A DNA stretch of 64,000 nucleotides from an uncultured Bacilli bacterium. Its GTDB lineage: Bacteria; Bacillota_I; Bacilli_A; RF39; UBA660. Both the position numbers and the translations under genes were made by a program. Location of the stretch: the NCBI GenBank assembly GCA_947585595.1, contig CANPXB010000002.1:30137-94136 (forward strand). Direction: 5' to 3'. Below the pieces are notes generated by a model. That model saw nothing but the letters and a program-made list of their open reading frames with translations. It was not told where the DNA came from and ran no database searches. Below are positions 27,180 through 36,212 of this stretch, piece after piece; position 1 is the first letter of the stretch; each line of letters opens with the position of its first letter.

Positions 27180-28106
27180 TTATTCCTTATTATCAGTCAT
27201 TAATTTCTTTAATACTTCTTCTTTTCCTTCATGACTAATTACATCTTCACTAAGATCTATTTCATTATATTTACCATTAACATATAAATCTACTAACATA
27301 TAAATCGTATCAAATAATAACTCACTATCTAAAAATAATAAATCAATTATCTGTTCTACTCCATTATTTTCATATAACTCAATATGTTCTTGTAATGTCT
27401 TATTATCTTTAACTAAATTAACTAAATATTTACTAGCTCGATAATCTACTAAAGCTATTTCTAAACATAACTTCTTAGCATTTCTTCTATCTACTTTAAA
27501 TAAATCTTTAATAAAACCAACTACTGAATATATAATACCTTCTTGAAAATCAATCATTAAAGTTTTTTGATAAAACTTATTTTGATTTCTAATATTCTTA
27601 ATTAATTTGTCTATTGTTAAATCTTCATAATAAGTATCTAAATCTAAATCATGACAAGGGAATATAAGACTTAATTTTTGATTCTCAGTTAAAGATAATG
27701 ATCTAACTACTAATATTTTACCTAAACCTGATAAATTATGAAAATCATAACTAGCTTTAATCATCGTATTAAATAATCCAATATTAGCACTAATCTCAGC
27801 TAATAAATCATTAAAATCAACAATATTCCATAATTGATAAAAAATATCAATATCTTCTTCTGTTGCTATACCTTGTTTTAAACGATAAGCATACATCTTA
27901 TAAGCATCTAAGTATACAACTCCCATAAAAAACTCGCGATATACTTCAATTGACTTCTCTTCATAATTTTCTAATGAATACATATAATCCATTATTTTAT
28001 TAATACCTTCTTTAGTACTAATTCCCACTAATAGATTCTTTTCAACAATTGTATTTATTTGTTTTCTAATATCTTGATTAAAATTTTTAATTTTATATTC
28101 CGCCAT
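27180..28106 (-). CDS. Protein of unknown function, all-helical
   Basis: The product has 308 residues with no signal peptide or membrane helix and is predicted to be almost entirely alpha-helical and acidic. I recognise no domain or catalytic motif. It has a good GGGGATT site 5 bases before ATG and is followed by the terminator-like inverted repeat, so it is a single-gene unit. Confidence 0.6.
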   Translation of the reverse strand: MAEYKIKNFNQDIRKQINTIVEKNLLVGISTKEGINKIMDYMYSLENYEEKSIEVYREFFMGVVYLDAYKMYAYRLKQGIATEEDIDIFYQLWNIVDFNDLLAEISANIGLFNTMIKASYDFHNLSGLGKILVVRSLSLTENQKLSLIFPCHDLDLDTYYEDLTIDKLIKNIRNQNKFYQKTLMIDFQEGIIYSVVGFIKDLFKVDRRNAKKLCLEIALVDYRASKYLVNLVKDNKTLQEHIELYENNGVEQIIDLLFLDSELLFDTIYMLVDLYVNGKYNEIDLSEDVISHEGKEEVLKKLMTDNKE

Positions 28107-28255
28107 TATAAATCCCCCAATGTTTTATATTGTAACAAATTATTTCCTAAAAAGATAATAATATTTACATTTCATTAAAAGAAAAAGATAGACAATTATT
28201 ATAAAAAAAATTATCATTAATTTATAAGATATTAAACTTTAATCGGAGGATATTT

Positions 28256-29632
28256 ATGGAAAAGAAAAAACCTAATATCGTTTTATATACTCTACTTATG
28301 ATTTTTTTATTCGTTATTATTACTGAAGGTATTATCTGGGGATATGGTGGAAGCTTACTATATACATCAATAACTAACTTCCCTCAAGGTGACTTAGTAA
28401 TAAGTGAAGCTGTCTTAGCTATTATGGTCCTAATAGTTATGTTAATTTTTAAAAACTCCTATGTTTTTACGCAAAAGAAAGAAAAATTAGGAACAAGTTT
28501 ATATTATGGCTTATTCTATTTAATCGGTGCTGGTTTTTATACAATCATGTCTGGTGTTATAGCTGGTGGCTTATTTAGTGGTCCATTAACTATCGTTAAC
28601 TTAGTAATTGGTTGTTTATTAGTAGGTATTTGTGAAGAATTTCTATGTCGTGGTTGGTTACTTAATGAATTCTTAGAAAGATTTGGTGATACTAAAAAAG
28701 GTATTTGGTATTCCATTATTATCAGTGGTATTATCTTTGGTTTAATGCATCTTGGTAATATCTTTACTGTTCATCAGGGTGTCATAACAACTATTATGCA
28801 AGTAATTAATGCCATGGGTTCAGGTATTCTATTTGGTTTAATCTATTACAAAACAAAAAACATTTGGTCTGTTATCATCCTACATGGTTTATGGGACTTC
28901 TCCGTATTCCTAGGAGATGTTGCACCTGTTACTGTAGCAACTGAATATTTCTCAACTATATCTATTCTTAGTTTAATCTTTACCATCTTAATTGTTCTAT
29001 CACAATTAATTAATATTATTCCATATCTTAAAGATATCAATGCTAAACCTAAAAAAGGAGTTATTGCATACCTAGCTATTTTAAGCTTCTTCCTATATAT
29101 GTTCTTTTCAATCTTTATTGGTAATTTAACTACTAAATATGGTGAAACATATAAATATGATAGTATAAAACTTAAAAACTATGCTGTTACAAGAGATAAT
29201 TATGAAGAGTATACAATGCGTTTCAATGAATTTGAAAATTACTCATTTACTCTAAGTCAAAATAAACATCATAACTTAGTCTTAACTAATAATAATACTG
29301 AATATGCTATTGAAATAGAATGTGAAGATTTAAGAGATTATTTAATCATTGAACAAAAAGATTACTTTATTCTAAGCTATATAGATTATACTGATAGTCG
29401 AAACTATTTCTTAAAATACATCTATTTACCAAAAAAAGAACTATCTAATGAAGATAGCTATCTAAATAACATTAAAAATAATCTAAAAAAATACTTAATA
29501 CCTACTTCTGGTGAATTATTAGTATTAAGTGATTATGATAATAATATTTCTTATGTTAGTTCTTATGATGTTGATTCAGGTTACTATGTTTTAGTTAGTG
29601 AAGACAATGTTTCTATCTTAAATAGAGATTAA
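28256..29632 (+). CDS. CPBP-family intramembrane metalloprotease with extra C-terminal domain
   Basis: This 458-residue protein has about nine hydrophobic segments. The ABI/CPBP motifs are present: GICEEFLCRGW (Glu127, Glu128, Arg132), GLMHLGN (His165) and the LHGLWDF block. These form the metal site of Rce1-like proteases. A C-terminal extracytoplasmic region of about 165 residues after the last helix is extra relative to the usual length of about 250 and has no recognised fold. Substrates are unknown; family members act in bacteriocin self-immunity or protein maturation. A strong GGAGG site supports the start. Confidence 0.82.
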   Translation: MEKKKPNIVLYTLLMIFLFVIITEGIIWGYGGSLLYTSITNFPQGDLVISEAVLAIMVLIVMLIFKNSYVFTQKKEKLGTSLYYGLFYLIGAGFYTIMSGVIAGGLFSGPLTIVNLVIGCLLVGICEEFLCRGWLLNEFLERFGDTKKGIWYSIIISGIIFGLMHLGNIFTVHQGVITTIMQVINAMGSGILFGLIYYKTKNIWSVIILHGLWDFSVFLGDVAPVTVATEYFSTISILSLIFTILIVLSQLINIIPYLKDINAKPKKGVIAYLAILSFFLYMFFSIFIGNLTTKYGETYKYDSIKLKNYAVTRDNYEEYTMRFNEFENYSFTLSQNKHHNLVLTNNNTEYAIEIECEDLRDYLIIEQKDYFILSYIDYTDSRNYFLKYIYLPKKELSNEDSYLNNIKNNLKKYLIPTSGELLVLSDYDNNISYVSSYDVDSGYYVLVSEDNVSILNRD

Positions 29633-29679
29633 TATGGTATAATATCTCCTGGCAGTCAAAAATAAAGGAGGTATTATAT

Positions 29680-30189
29680 ATGAAAACAAGATGCAAAATA
29701 TTCATCGCCGCCATTCTAAGTTGTGGTATAGCAACTAGTGTTAAAGCTTGTAGTGGTAATATAAAAATATCTAAACCTCCAATCATCAATTATGAACAAT
29801 ATGATATTGAAGATAATCCCATCTTTGCTACTTATGAAGATGGCCAAATATATATTGTTGATAATGAAGAAGACATTAAACCAACACCAAATGATATAGT
29901 TATTGTTGATTTACGTGATGTTAAAGAAGATATGCAAATATCTTCTTCATATCGTATTGAAGACATTCCAACTCAATTAGAAATAATTAATTTAATCTTA
30001 GAATATAATGAATTACATCCCAGTGATACTCCTTGGGATAGATCAAAAAATTCTATGTTAAATGAATGGATAGCTCATAATATAGCTTATTTCTTTAACT
30101 ATGAAAGACAAAGTAGTGAAAGTGTCGACTTTCAAAATAACGAAGAAGAAAGATACGATGTCTTAAAACTTATTAAAAAACCAAAATAG
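29680..30189 (+). CDS. Small exported protein, possibly a lipoprotein
   Basis: This 169-residue protein has an N-terminal hydrophobic segment. SVKACSGN could be a degenerate lipobox, with Cys24 as the lipidated residue. The mature part is acidic with no recognised domain. It follows the CPBP protease by 47 bases, with a TATAAT-like box in the gap, and has its own terminator. It might be a client of the protease, but nothing in the sequence shows this. Confidence 0.55.
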   Translation: MKTRCKIFIAAILSCGIATSVKACSGNIKISKPPIINYEQYDIEDNPIFATYEDGQIYIVDNEEDIKPTPNDIVIVDLRDVKEDMQISSSYRIEDIPTQLEIINLILEYNELHPSDTPWDRSKNSMLNEWIAHNIAYFFNYERQSSESVDFQNNEEERYDVLKLIKKPK

Positions 30190-30216
30190 AATATAATCTC
30201 ATATATTCTATTTTTT
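30185..30216 (+). terminator. Terminator
   Basis: AATAGAATATA and TATATTCTATT pair and are followed by six T; the left arm overlaps the stop codon. Confidence 0.8.
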
Positions 30217-30288
30217 ATAGTTAAAATATTCATAGTCAAAACTAAACATTACATGATATAATTTACTAAAATAAGGAAGTGTAATCTA

Positions 30289-31671
30289 ATGAATAATAAT
30301 TCAGATAATAACAATAACAATCAAATAGGTTCTACTCCACCACCTGATTTTAATACTATTTTTGGTATTCCTCCAGAGTCAGAACCACAACCAAATGAGC
30401 CTACTGAGACACTAGAACCAGTTCAAGCACCTGAAACACTAGAACCATCTCAATCACAAAATCAATTTTTTCAAACGACTCCTAACGATAACAATCAAAG
30501 TACTAATAACGAAGTATTAAGTCAACCTATAGAAACACCAAATAATAATCCAATAACTCCTACTGAACTTAATAACCAATCAATACCAGATAATAATCTG
30601 ACACCAGAAACACCAAATACAATTGATTATCAAAATAACTATATCGATGATGATATATTATTAAAATCATTTATTGGTAATAATTATGAAAAAATAACTA
30701 CTAAATCCTTTAATATAGCTGCTTTCTTTTTTACAGCCCTATATATGTTTTATCGTAAAATGTTTCTATATGGCTTACTATTAATTATTATAAGTACTAT
30801 CTTATCATTTATATTTAAATCATCATTTATTTCCTTAATAATCTGTGTTTTAGTTGGTTTATTTATTAACAAAATATATATTTCTTTTGCTAAAAATAAG
30901 ATAGCCAAAATAAAAGCTAGTCATCCACTTAGTTCATCAGAAGAATTAAGAGCTCTTTGTACTAAAAAAGGTGGTACAAGTATTGGAACAGTAATTCTAG
31001 GTATTCTTATCCAAACAGTAATTGGTATCATATCTATATTAGTTCTAGTATTAATTGGCTTTGGTAATATTTTAAAAGACTTTACTAATCTTCCAGATTG
31101 GAATGTTACTTTTGAAAAAGATAATCAAAATCAAGAAGAAGGAAATCTAGTTGAAGATATCACAATTGATAACTATATGTGTTATGAAAAAGATTGTACA
31201 CTTACTATAGTTGATAAAAATAATAATTCAACAGAATATACTTCTAAGTCAATTGATACTGAATACTTAAGATTATTAGAACATTATAAAGACTATATTA
31301 AAATAAATATCTATTATTCAGAAAAAAATATTACTAGTATAAAAACTTACACTAAAGATAATAATGAAGATATCAGTAATATTAAAGATGAAGAATCATT
31401 AAGAAAAAAATTAGGTTTATATACTTTAGGAACTTATACTGAAAATTTAACTTTAACTAGTATTGGTACTCCAGGTTTTGGTGTTAAAGATGATTATTCA
31501 TACACATATTCAAGTTATAAATTTACTGATAGTAAAAATAATAATTATGAAATGAAATATATTAATCCTCCTAGTACTTTAAATCTTAAAGAAGGACAAT
31601 CATATAAAGTTACTTTTGAAGTTGTTGAAGGAACATTCGAATATGAATATAATATAAAATCAATTCAATAA
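30289..31671 (+). CDS. Membrane protein with DUF2628-like helices
   Basis: This 460-residue protein starts with about 115 residues rich in Asn, Pro, Gln, Thr and Glu. A helical membrane region follows with FNIAAFFFTALYMFYRKMFLYGLLL, the pattern of DUF2628 proteins, and two or three more helices (to about 260). The C-terminal domain outside the membrane has about 180 residues and two cysteines (YMCYEKDCTL). Related proteins are common in this lineage and of unknown role. A good AAGGAAGTG site precedes the ATG. Confidence 0.62.
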   Translation: MNNNSDNNNNNQIGSTPPPDFNTIFGIPPESEPQPNEPTETLEPVQAPETLEPSQSQNQFFQTTPNDNNQSTNNEVLSQPIETPNNNPITPTELNNQSIPDNNLTPETPNTIDYQNNYIDDDILLKSFIGNNYEKITTKSFNIAAFFFTALYMFYRKMFLYGLLLIIISTILSFIFKSSFISLIICVLVGLFINKIYISFAKNKIAKIKASHPLSSSEELRALCTKKGGTSIGTVILGILIQTVIGIISILVLVLIGFGNILKDFTNLPDWNVTFEKDNQNQEEGNLVEDITIDNYMCYEKDCTLTIVDKNNNSTEYTSKSIDTEYLRLLEHYKDYIKINIYYSEKNITSIKTYTKDNNEDISNIKDEESLRKKLGLYTLGTYTENLTLTSIGTPGFGVKDDYSYTYSSYKFTDSKNNNYEMKYINPPSTLNLKEGQSYKVTFEVVEGTFEYEYNIKSIQ

Positions 31672-31678
31672 ACAAAAA

Positions 31679-31712
31679 AACTTACAAGCATTATCGTTTG
31701 TAAGTTATTTTT
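31679..31712. terminator. Terminator between membrane-protein gene and tRNA-Cys
   Basis: AACTTACAA pairs with TTGTAAGTT. A-rich and T-rich flanks on the two sides suit termination of both the forward gene and the reverse tRNA. Confidence 0.8.
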
Positions 31713-31715
31713 ATA

Positions 31716-31789
31716 TGGAGGGGCCTACCGGATTCGAACCGGTGCTCAGGGAGTTGCAGTCCCTTGCCTTACCGCTTGGCTAAAGCCCC
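31716..31789 (-). tRNA. tRNA-Cys (GCA)
   Basis: The minus strand gives a full cloverleaf of 74 nt. The acceptor GGGGCTT pairs with AGGCCCC, the anticodon loop contains GCA in ACTGCAA, the T-loop is GGTTCGAATCC, discriminator base is T as expected for Cys, and CCA is encoded. Confidence 0.95.
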
Positions 31790-31849
31790 ATTAAAACATA
31801 TCCGAAGACATGTCTTAATTTTATAATAATGATATGTAAAAGTCAATTA

Positions 31850-33466
31850 CTATTTAACTGATACAGTATAAATTTTATTACGAACTTTTATTAACATATC
31901 AATTTTACTAGCTCTTAGCATATTACCTGATACTTCATATACTTTAGCATCTTTATATCCTTCTGGGGTTACATTTTTCATTGTACTAACATTATATTTA
32001 TCAATACCAGCATCTACTCCTGAAACAAAATTATATGTATAACTTAAAGAACAAAAATCACTATAAAAGTCTTGACCACTATTTGCATAATAAGCCGTTG
32101 TTTGATCCCATTTTATTTCATCTTTAATTATTACTAAAGCATTACCTGGTGATGGTACTAAAATACCTGATATATCAACACATTTATCCCCAACACAATT
32201 CTTAGAACTATAATTATAATGATCTACGACTTTTAAACTATCTAACTTATATATTGTCTCACCTATCATTGAATTTTTAAAAGATATTTCTGTTCCAGTT
32301 TTATATTTATCTTTTACAATATCTGTTTTAATAATATTAGTTGGTTTAATATTAATCTTTTTATATCTCTTAATTAACTTCTTATCTTTTTGTGTTAAAC
32401 CATTAAGAATTCTCATTTGATAAGAGTTCTTAACTTGTTTCTTAGTTAATTCATATACAAAGACATATTCTCCTCCTGGATAATCTTTAACATTAGGAAT
32501 AGTCTCTCCTTGATATACTTTACCAACATCAATAAATCTAGCCGCCCTATCATAACTTGGATATACTGCTTCATTATCTAAGTATATTCTAAAATGTGAA
32601 TTATCTATACTAGTTGCAGCTCCATTATTTATAATTCCTAATTTAATTGCTAAATAATATTTATCATCACTAATAATATTTCCATGATAATCAACATTAG
32701 TTAAATAAGCATCTTTTAAAGATATCGTAAATTTTTCCATTGTAAATGCTTGATTTACTGAATAAGTCTTATTATATACTTGAAAATTTAAAAATAATGA
32801 AACAACTATGGCTATTAAAGCTACTGCCCCAAAACAACTAAAGACAAATTTATTTTCTAATACATAATATTTTAATTCTCTAATTAAATGAACAAGAACT
32901 TTCTTAAGACTTTTATCTTCACTACCTAAACGTAGTTCAATATTCTCATCATCATTATCAGCAATAATTAACTCAGCATTATTATCAAACCTTAAGGTTC
33001 TAACATTAAATCCTGCTCCTTTAGCTAATCCAACAACGATAAAAAAGTATGATGGAATAGAACTTAAATTAGCACAGTCTCTAACAAAGTTAGCAAATGT
33101 TTCATCTATTGCTGATAATTGCATTCCTTCCATAGTAACTCTAAAGAAGAATGCTAAAAATAACAATATAATATAATAAAAGGAAGCTGTTAAAAAATAT
33201 AAAACCCTTTTCTTTTTCGTTAAACATACAAAGTATATACCTAAGTTTACGGCAATCATTACTACCAGAACAAAGAAAGTAAAACCAGTAACATATTTAG
33301 TTGCATAATCAGTTTCAACTGTCGTATAGTTAGATTTAACAAAATCTCTAAAGAAAGACCCAATATCTCCAAACTTAAGGGCTAAATATATTAAAGGAAC
33401 TAATAACAATAAATTAATTATCTTATAATGTTTAGCAATAAAACTATAAGGGTTTCTAATTACCAT
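31850..33466 (-). CDS. Polytopic membrane protein with extracytoplasmic domain
   Basis: This 538-residue protein has about four N-terminal membrane helices (to about residue 150), a cytoplasmic loop and a fifth helix near 202-228. A large outer domain of about 300 residues follows, whose start (AFTMEKFTISLKDAYLTNVDY) resembles the DUF4352/telomeric-repeat-like beta-sandwich of Bacillota surface proteins. Cysteines at about 416 and 421 (NCVGDKC) may form a disulfide. Function is unknown. A strong AGGAGGGG site supports the start. Confidence 0.6.
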   Translation of the reverse strand: MVIRNPYSFIAKHYKIINLLLLVPLIYLALKFGDIGSFFRDFVKSNYTTVETDYATKYVTGFTFFVLVVMIAVNLGIYFVCLTKKKRVLYFLTASFYYIILLFLAFFFRVTMEGMQLSAIDETFANFVRDCANLSSIPSYFFIVVGLAKGAGFNVRTLRFDNNAELIIADNDDENIELRLGSEDKSLKKVLVHLIRELKYYVLENKFVFSCFGAVALIAIVVSLFLNFQVYNKTYSVNQAFTMEKFTISLKDAYLTNVDYHGNIISDDKYYLAIKLGIINNGAATSIDNSHFRIYLDNEAVYPSYDRAARFIDVGKVYQGETIPNVKDYPGGEYVFVYELTKKQVKNSYQMRILNGLTQKDKKLIKRYKKINIKPTNIIKTDIVKDKYKTGTEISFKNSMIGETIYKLDSLKVVDHYNYSSKNCVGDKCVDISGILVPSPGNALVIIKDEIKWDQTTAYYANSGQDFYSDFCSLSYTYNFVSGVDAGIDKYNVSTMKNVTPEGYKDAKVYEVSGNMLRASKIDMLIKVRNKIYTVSVK

Positions 33467-33516
33467 GTAATGCCCCTCCTACTCTAATATTAATTATATC
33501 ACACATAATAAAAAGA

Positions 33517-33540
33517 AAAAATATGATTACTCATATTTAA
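33517..33540 (-). terminator. Terminator after the LysM gene
   Basis: AAATATGA and TCATATTT pair around the stop of the LysM gene, with a TTTTTC tail on the minus strand. Confidence 0.75.
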
Positions 33541-33986
33541 TTCTTCTTAACTAATAATTGTCCTGGTAATAAATAAATAGTTTCATTAGTATCAACTACT
33601 TCACCTTTAGATAAATTAAACTTCTCACTAACTATCTCTAAAGTATCTCCATCTTTAGTAACATAATAACTATAATTATTCTTAGGAATTAATATTTCTT
33701 GTTCAGGATAAATATAATCTTGACTATCTAAGCCATTAAGTATAGCTAATAAGTCAGGATTAATATTATATTCTCTAGCTATAGCATATAATGAATCTCC
33801 CTTTTTAATAGTATAATAATCAAAATATTTTTCTTTATTAATTGGCACTATTATCTCTTTGCCTGCTCTGATCATATCAGGAAAAGGTATATTATTTAAA
33901 TCCATAATAATACTTTCTTTAGTATTAAATTTCTTTGCAATACTCTTTATATCATCACCTGGTTGTATTAGGTATTTATCATACAT
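33537..33986 (-). CDS. Triple LysM protein
   Basis: This 149-residue protein is made of three LysM repeats: YLIQPGDDIKSIAKKF (about 4-48), YYTIKKGDSLYAIAREYNI (about 57-101) and YYVTKDGDTLEIVSEKFNL (about 107-148). LysM modules bind N-acetylglucosamine glycans such as peptidoglycan. There is no signal peptide, unusual for a wall-binding protein, so it may act inside the cell or leave by another route, as with spore-coat LysM proteins. It starts a run of same-strand membrane-protein genes but has its own terminator. Confidence 0.82.
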   Translation of the reverse strand: MYDKYLIQPGDDIKSIAKKFNTKESIIMDLNNIPFPDMIRAGKEIIVPINKEKYFDYYTIKKGDSLYAIAREYNINPDLLAILNGLDSQDYIYPEQEILIPKNNYSYYVTKDGDTLEIVSEKFNLSKGEVVDTNETIYLLPGQLLVKKN

Positions 33987-34024
33987 AAAATCACTCCTAA
34001 TATAACTTATGATTAATTTTAAAA

Positions 34025-35164
34025 TTAGTTATTAATAAATATTAAATTTTGATAATTAAATTCCCATTCACTATATTCTACTAATTTAGTTTCTCCTTCT
34101 AAAGGATTATATTTATATAAAGTATTATCTACTAAGTAATATACATTCTCTTCATTATTATAAACAATATATCTAATTTTATTATTTGATACTTTAATCT
34201 TATCTTTATTATTCCAATAATATAAATATAAATTATTATCTTCTACTACATAGTTATAATTAGTTTTATAAGTAAAAGACTTATTATTAGCTACTAAAGA
34301 TTTAATATTAATCTTTTCTTCAACTCCATTTTTATATATAACACCATTCTTATTCTTTGAAGCTAGAATACGCATCTTCTTTTTATGTGGAACTAATTCA
34401 TATTCAATTCCACTCTTTTTATCAACTAAATATATTGATTTATCATTAATACCTAGAATATAACTATCATATGATATAGTATAATCCATCTTCCAAGTAT
34501 CTACTTTTAAATCATCTAAGTTAATTAGATATAATCTATTAAATTCATATTCTTGTTCATAATCTGGAACTACTAAGTAATTATTAATCTTTGTAGCTAA
34601 AGGTATATCATAAATATCTTTATTAAATAGTTTAATAAATTCTACTTCTCCTCCATCTAAGTAATTAAATCCTTTATAATTCCATATTAAAACATTCGTA
34701 TAAGTATTATATATTTTATAATTTTCATACGTTATATTCTTCTCCGTTGGCTTATCATAATATTCATTAAGTTCATCAAGTAATTCATCATTTACTAAAT
34801 AAAATGATATTTGTTTATTCTCATAACTACATAATGGTCTTGTCTTTAAACTAGAACTTTTAACTTCTAAGCATACATAACCATCACTTTCATACTTTTC
34901 AATATTATTAATAAGTTTTTTCTCTTTTTGATAATCTGTCTCACTTATAAAAGTATATCTTATATCATTATCTGTTATTTCATAATAATATAAATTATTA
35001 TCTTTATCATAGTTTTCATTTATCTTATAATCTTTTACATTATATTCTAAACTATATGACTTAACAGCAAATAATGACATAATAAACCATATTAGTGCTA
35101 TAACAGCAATTAAGATTAAAATTAGAACTATCATAGCACTCTTTTTTAATCTATATTTTTTCAT
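34025..35164 (-). CDS. Membrane-anchored protein of unknown function
   Basis: The product of about 379 residues has one N-terminal membrane helix (about 9-30) and a large outer domain of repeated beta-strands rich in Tyr, Asn and Asp. No motif is recognised. ATG at 35164 is preferred over the upstream TTG because GGAGAT is well spaced. The start is 12 bases from the end of the PH-like gene, so the two are probably co-transcribed. Confidence 0.55.
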   Translation of the reverse strand: MKKYRLKKSAMIVLILILIAVIALIWFIMSLFAVKSYSLEYNVKDYKINENYDKDNNLYYYEITDNDIRYTFISETDYQKEKKLINNIEKYESDGYVCLEVKSSSLKTRPLCSYENKQISFYLVNDELLDELNEYYDKPTEKNITYENYKIYNTYTNVLIWNYKGFNYLDGGEVEFIKLFNKDIYDIPLATKINNYLVVPDYEQEYEFNRLYLINLDDLKVDTWKMDYTISYDSYILGINDKSIYLVDKKSGIEYELVPHKKKMRILASKNKNGVIYKNGVEEKINIKSLVANNKSFTYKTNYNYVVEDNNLYLYYWNNKDKIKVSNNKIRYIVYNNEENVYYLVDNTLYKYNPLEGETKLVEYSEWEFNYQNLIFINN

Positions 35165-35176
35165 TTTTATCTCCAA

Positions 35177-35626
35177 CTATTCTGGTACTCTATTAAAAGA
35201 ACCATATTTCTTCTTTTCTTTCATCATAAATTCTGTAATAGCTGTTTCTACCTCAGGTAAACATTTCTTATCTAAGTTAGTTATAATTACTACTTCTTTA
35301 ATTGTATCTATAGTAATCTTACCAAATAATAACCCTCTAAATACTTGCATATCATTATATAAATCAGGTGTTATTGAACTAAGTGAATATCCATATAAAA
35401 CATGATCTTGACCAATTAATATTCTTTTATTAGTTAAACATACTACACAAGTTGAAAATACATCTAACATATCATCATTCTTTTGACCCGCAAATGTATA
35501 AATTGGTTCTTCTCCAGGATTTAAATGTTGTTCTACTACTTTAGCATGTTTTCTAAGTCTCCACCATGTAATTGTCCCAGGGTATTTAGCTTTAAACATA
35601 CATACTTGATCATATACTTTTCCCAT
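35177..35626 (-). CDS. Bacterial PH-domain-like protein
   Basis: This protein of about 149 residues has the pattern of bacterial PH-like (YokE/SHOCT-associated) domains: HLNPGEEPIYTFAGQ, then VVCLTNKRILIGQ, a strand-rich middle and a long C-terminal helix (EVETAITEFMMKEKKK). These are soluble modules of uncertain ligand. It starts one base after the stop of the previous gene, so it is translationally coupled. A GTG at 35635 is an alternative start, but GGTGAATAA suits ATG at 35626 better. Confidence 0.6.
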   Translation of the reverse strand: MGKVYDQVCMFKAKYPGTITWWRLRKHAKVVEQHLNPGEEPIYTFAGQKNDDMLDVFSTCVVCLTNKRILIGQDHVLYGYSLSSITPDLYNDMQVFRGLLFGKITIDTIKEVVIITNLDKKCLPEVETAITEFMMKEKKKYGSFNRVPE

Positions 35627-35627
35627 T

Positions 35628-36137
35628 TTATTCACCTATTCCTTCTTCAAATTTATTTAAATATTCATTATTAAATGTCGTTATTGATAAAATCTTATTA
35701 TTTCTTACTACCATTATATAATTACTATTTAATTCTTTAAATCTTTCATCTATATTATAAAATGCTATTACATCTTTATTAGATAATTTACTAGTTTCTA
35801 ATAAATATATATTTATTCTTCTATAATAAGCTATCTTATTAATTACTTCTAAGAACTTATTATAAGTATTAGAAGAATTATCTAATACTGCAATAACTCT
35901 TTCTTTATCACTCTTTAAATACTTCTTAAATTTACTATATTTAATTCTTTTATAGTATTCTTTATTCTTATCATAGCTTCCTTCAACTTTTTCATAGACA
36001 TATTCTTCTGTTATATATCCCTCATCTTGTTGATTACTTAATTTATTTATAAAATAAACATTAGATACTACTAATATTAGTAAGATTATGATTAAAATAA
36101 CATATAACATTATAACTTTATTATGTTTAAACACCAT
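35628..36137 (-). CDS. Membrane-anchored thioredoxin-like protein without redox cysteines
   Basis: This protein of about 169 residues has an N-terminal helix (about 9-29) and then a domain with VIAVLDNSSNTYNKFLEVINKIA and YIMVVRNNKILS. The alternation resembles a thioredoxin fold, but no CxxC is present. It is the first gene of a three-gene operon with the PH-like and the unknown membrane protein. The role is unknown; the fold call is tentative. Confidence 0.45.
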   Translation of the reverse strand: MVFKHNKVIMLYVILIIILLILVVSNVYFINKLSNQQDEGYITEEYVYEKVEGSYDKNKEYYKRIKYSKFKKYLKSDKERVIAVLDNSSNTYNKFLEVINKIAYYRRINIYLLETSKLSNKDVIAFYNIDERFKELNSNYIMVVRNNKILSITTFNNEYLNKFEEGIGE

Positions 36138-36187
36138 AACCACCCTTTACTTAAGTTTATTTTATAATGATTTTTACGATAATGCAA

Positions 36188-36212
36188 TAAAAAGGGAACT
36201 ATCTCTAGCTCC
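36188..36212 (-). terminator. Terminator
   Basis: GGAGCTA and TAGTTCC (one G-T pair) form a hairpin over the stop codon of the next gene, followed by CCCTTTTTATT on the minus strand. Confidence 0.7.

Noticed and set aside
28107..28255. Hidden gene or RNA between the divergent genes at 28.1 kb
   Set aside because: The stretch is A/T homopolymer-rich with only promoter-like boxes and the ribosome-binding sites of its neighbours.
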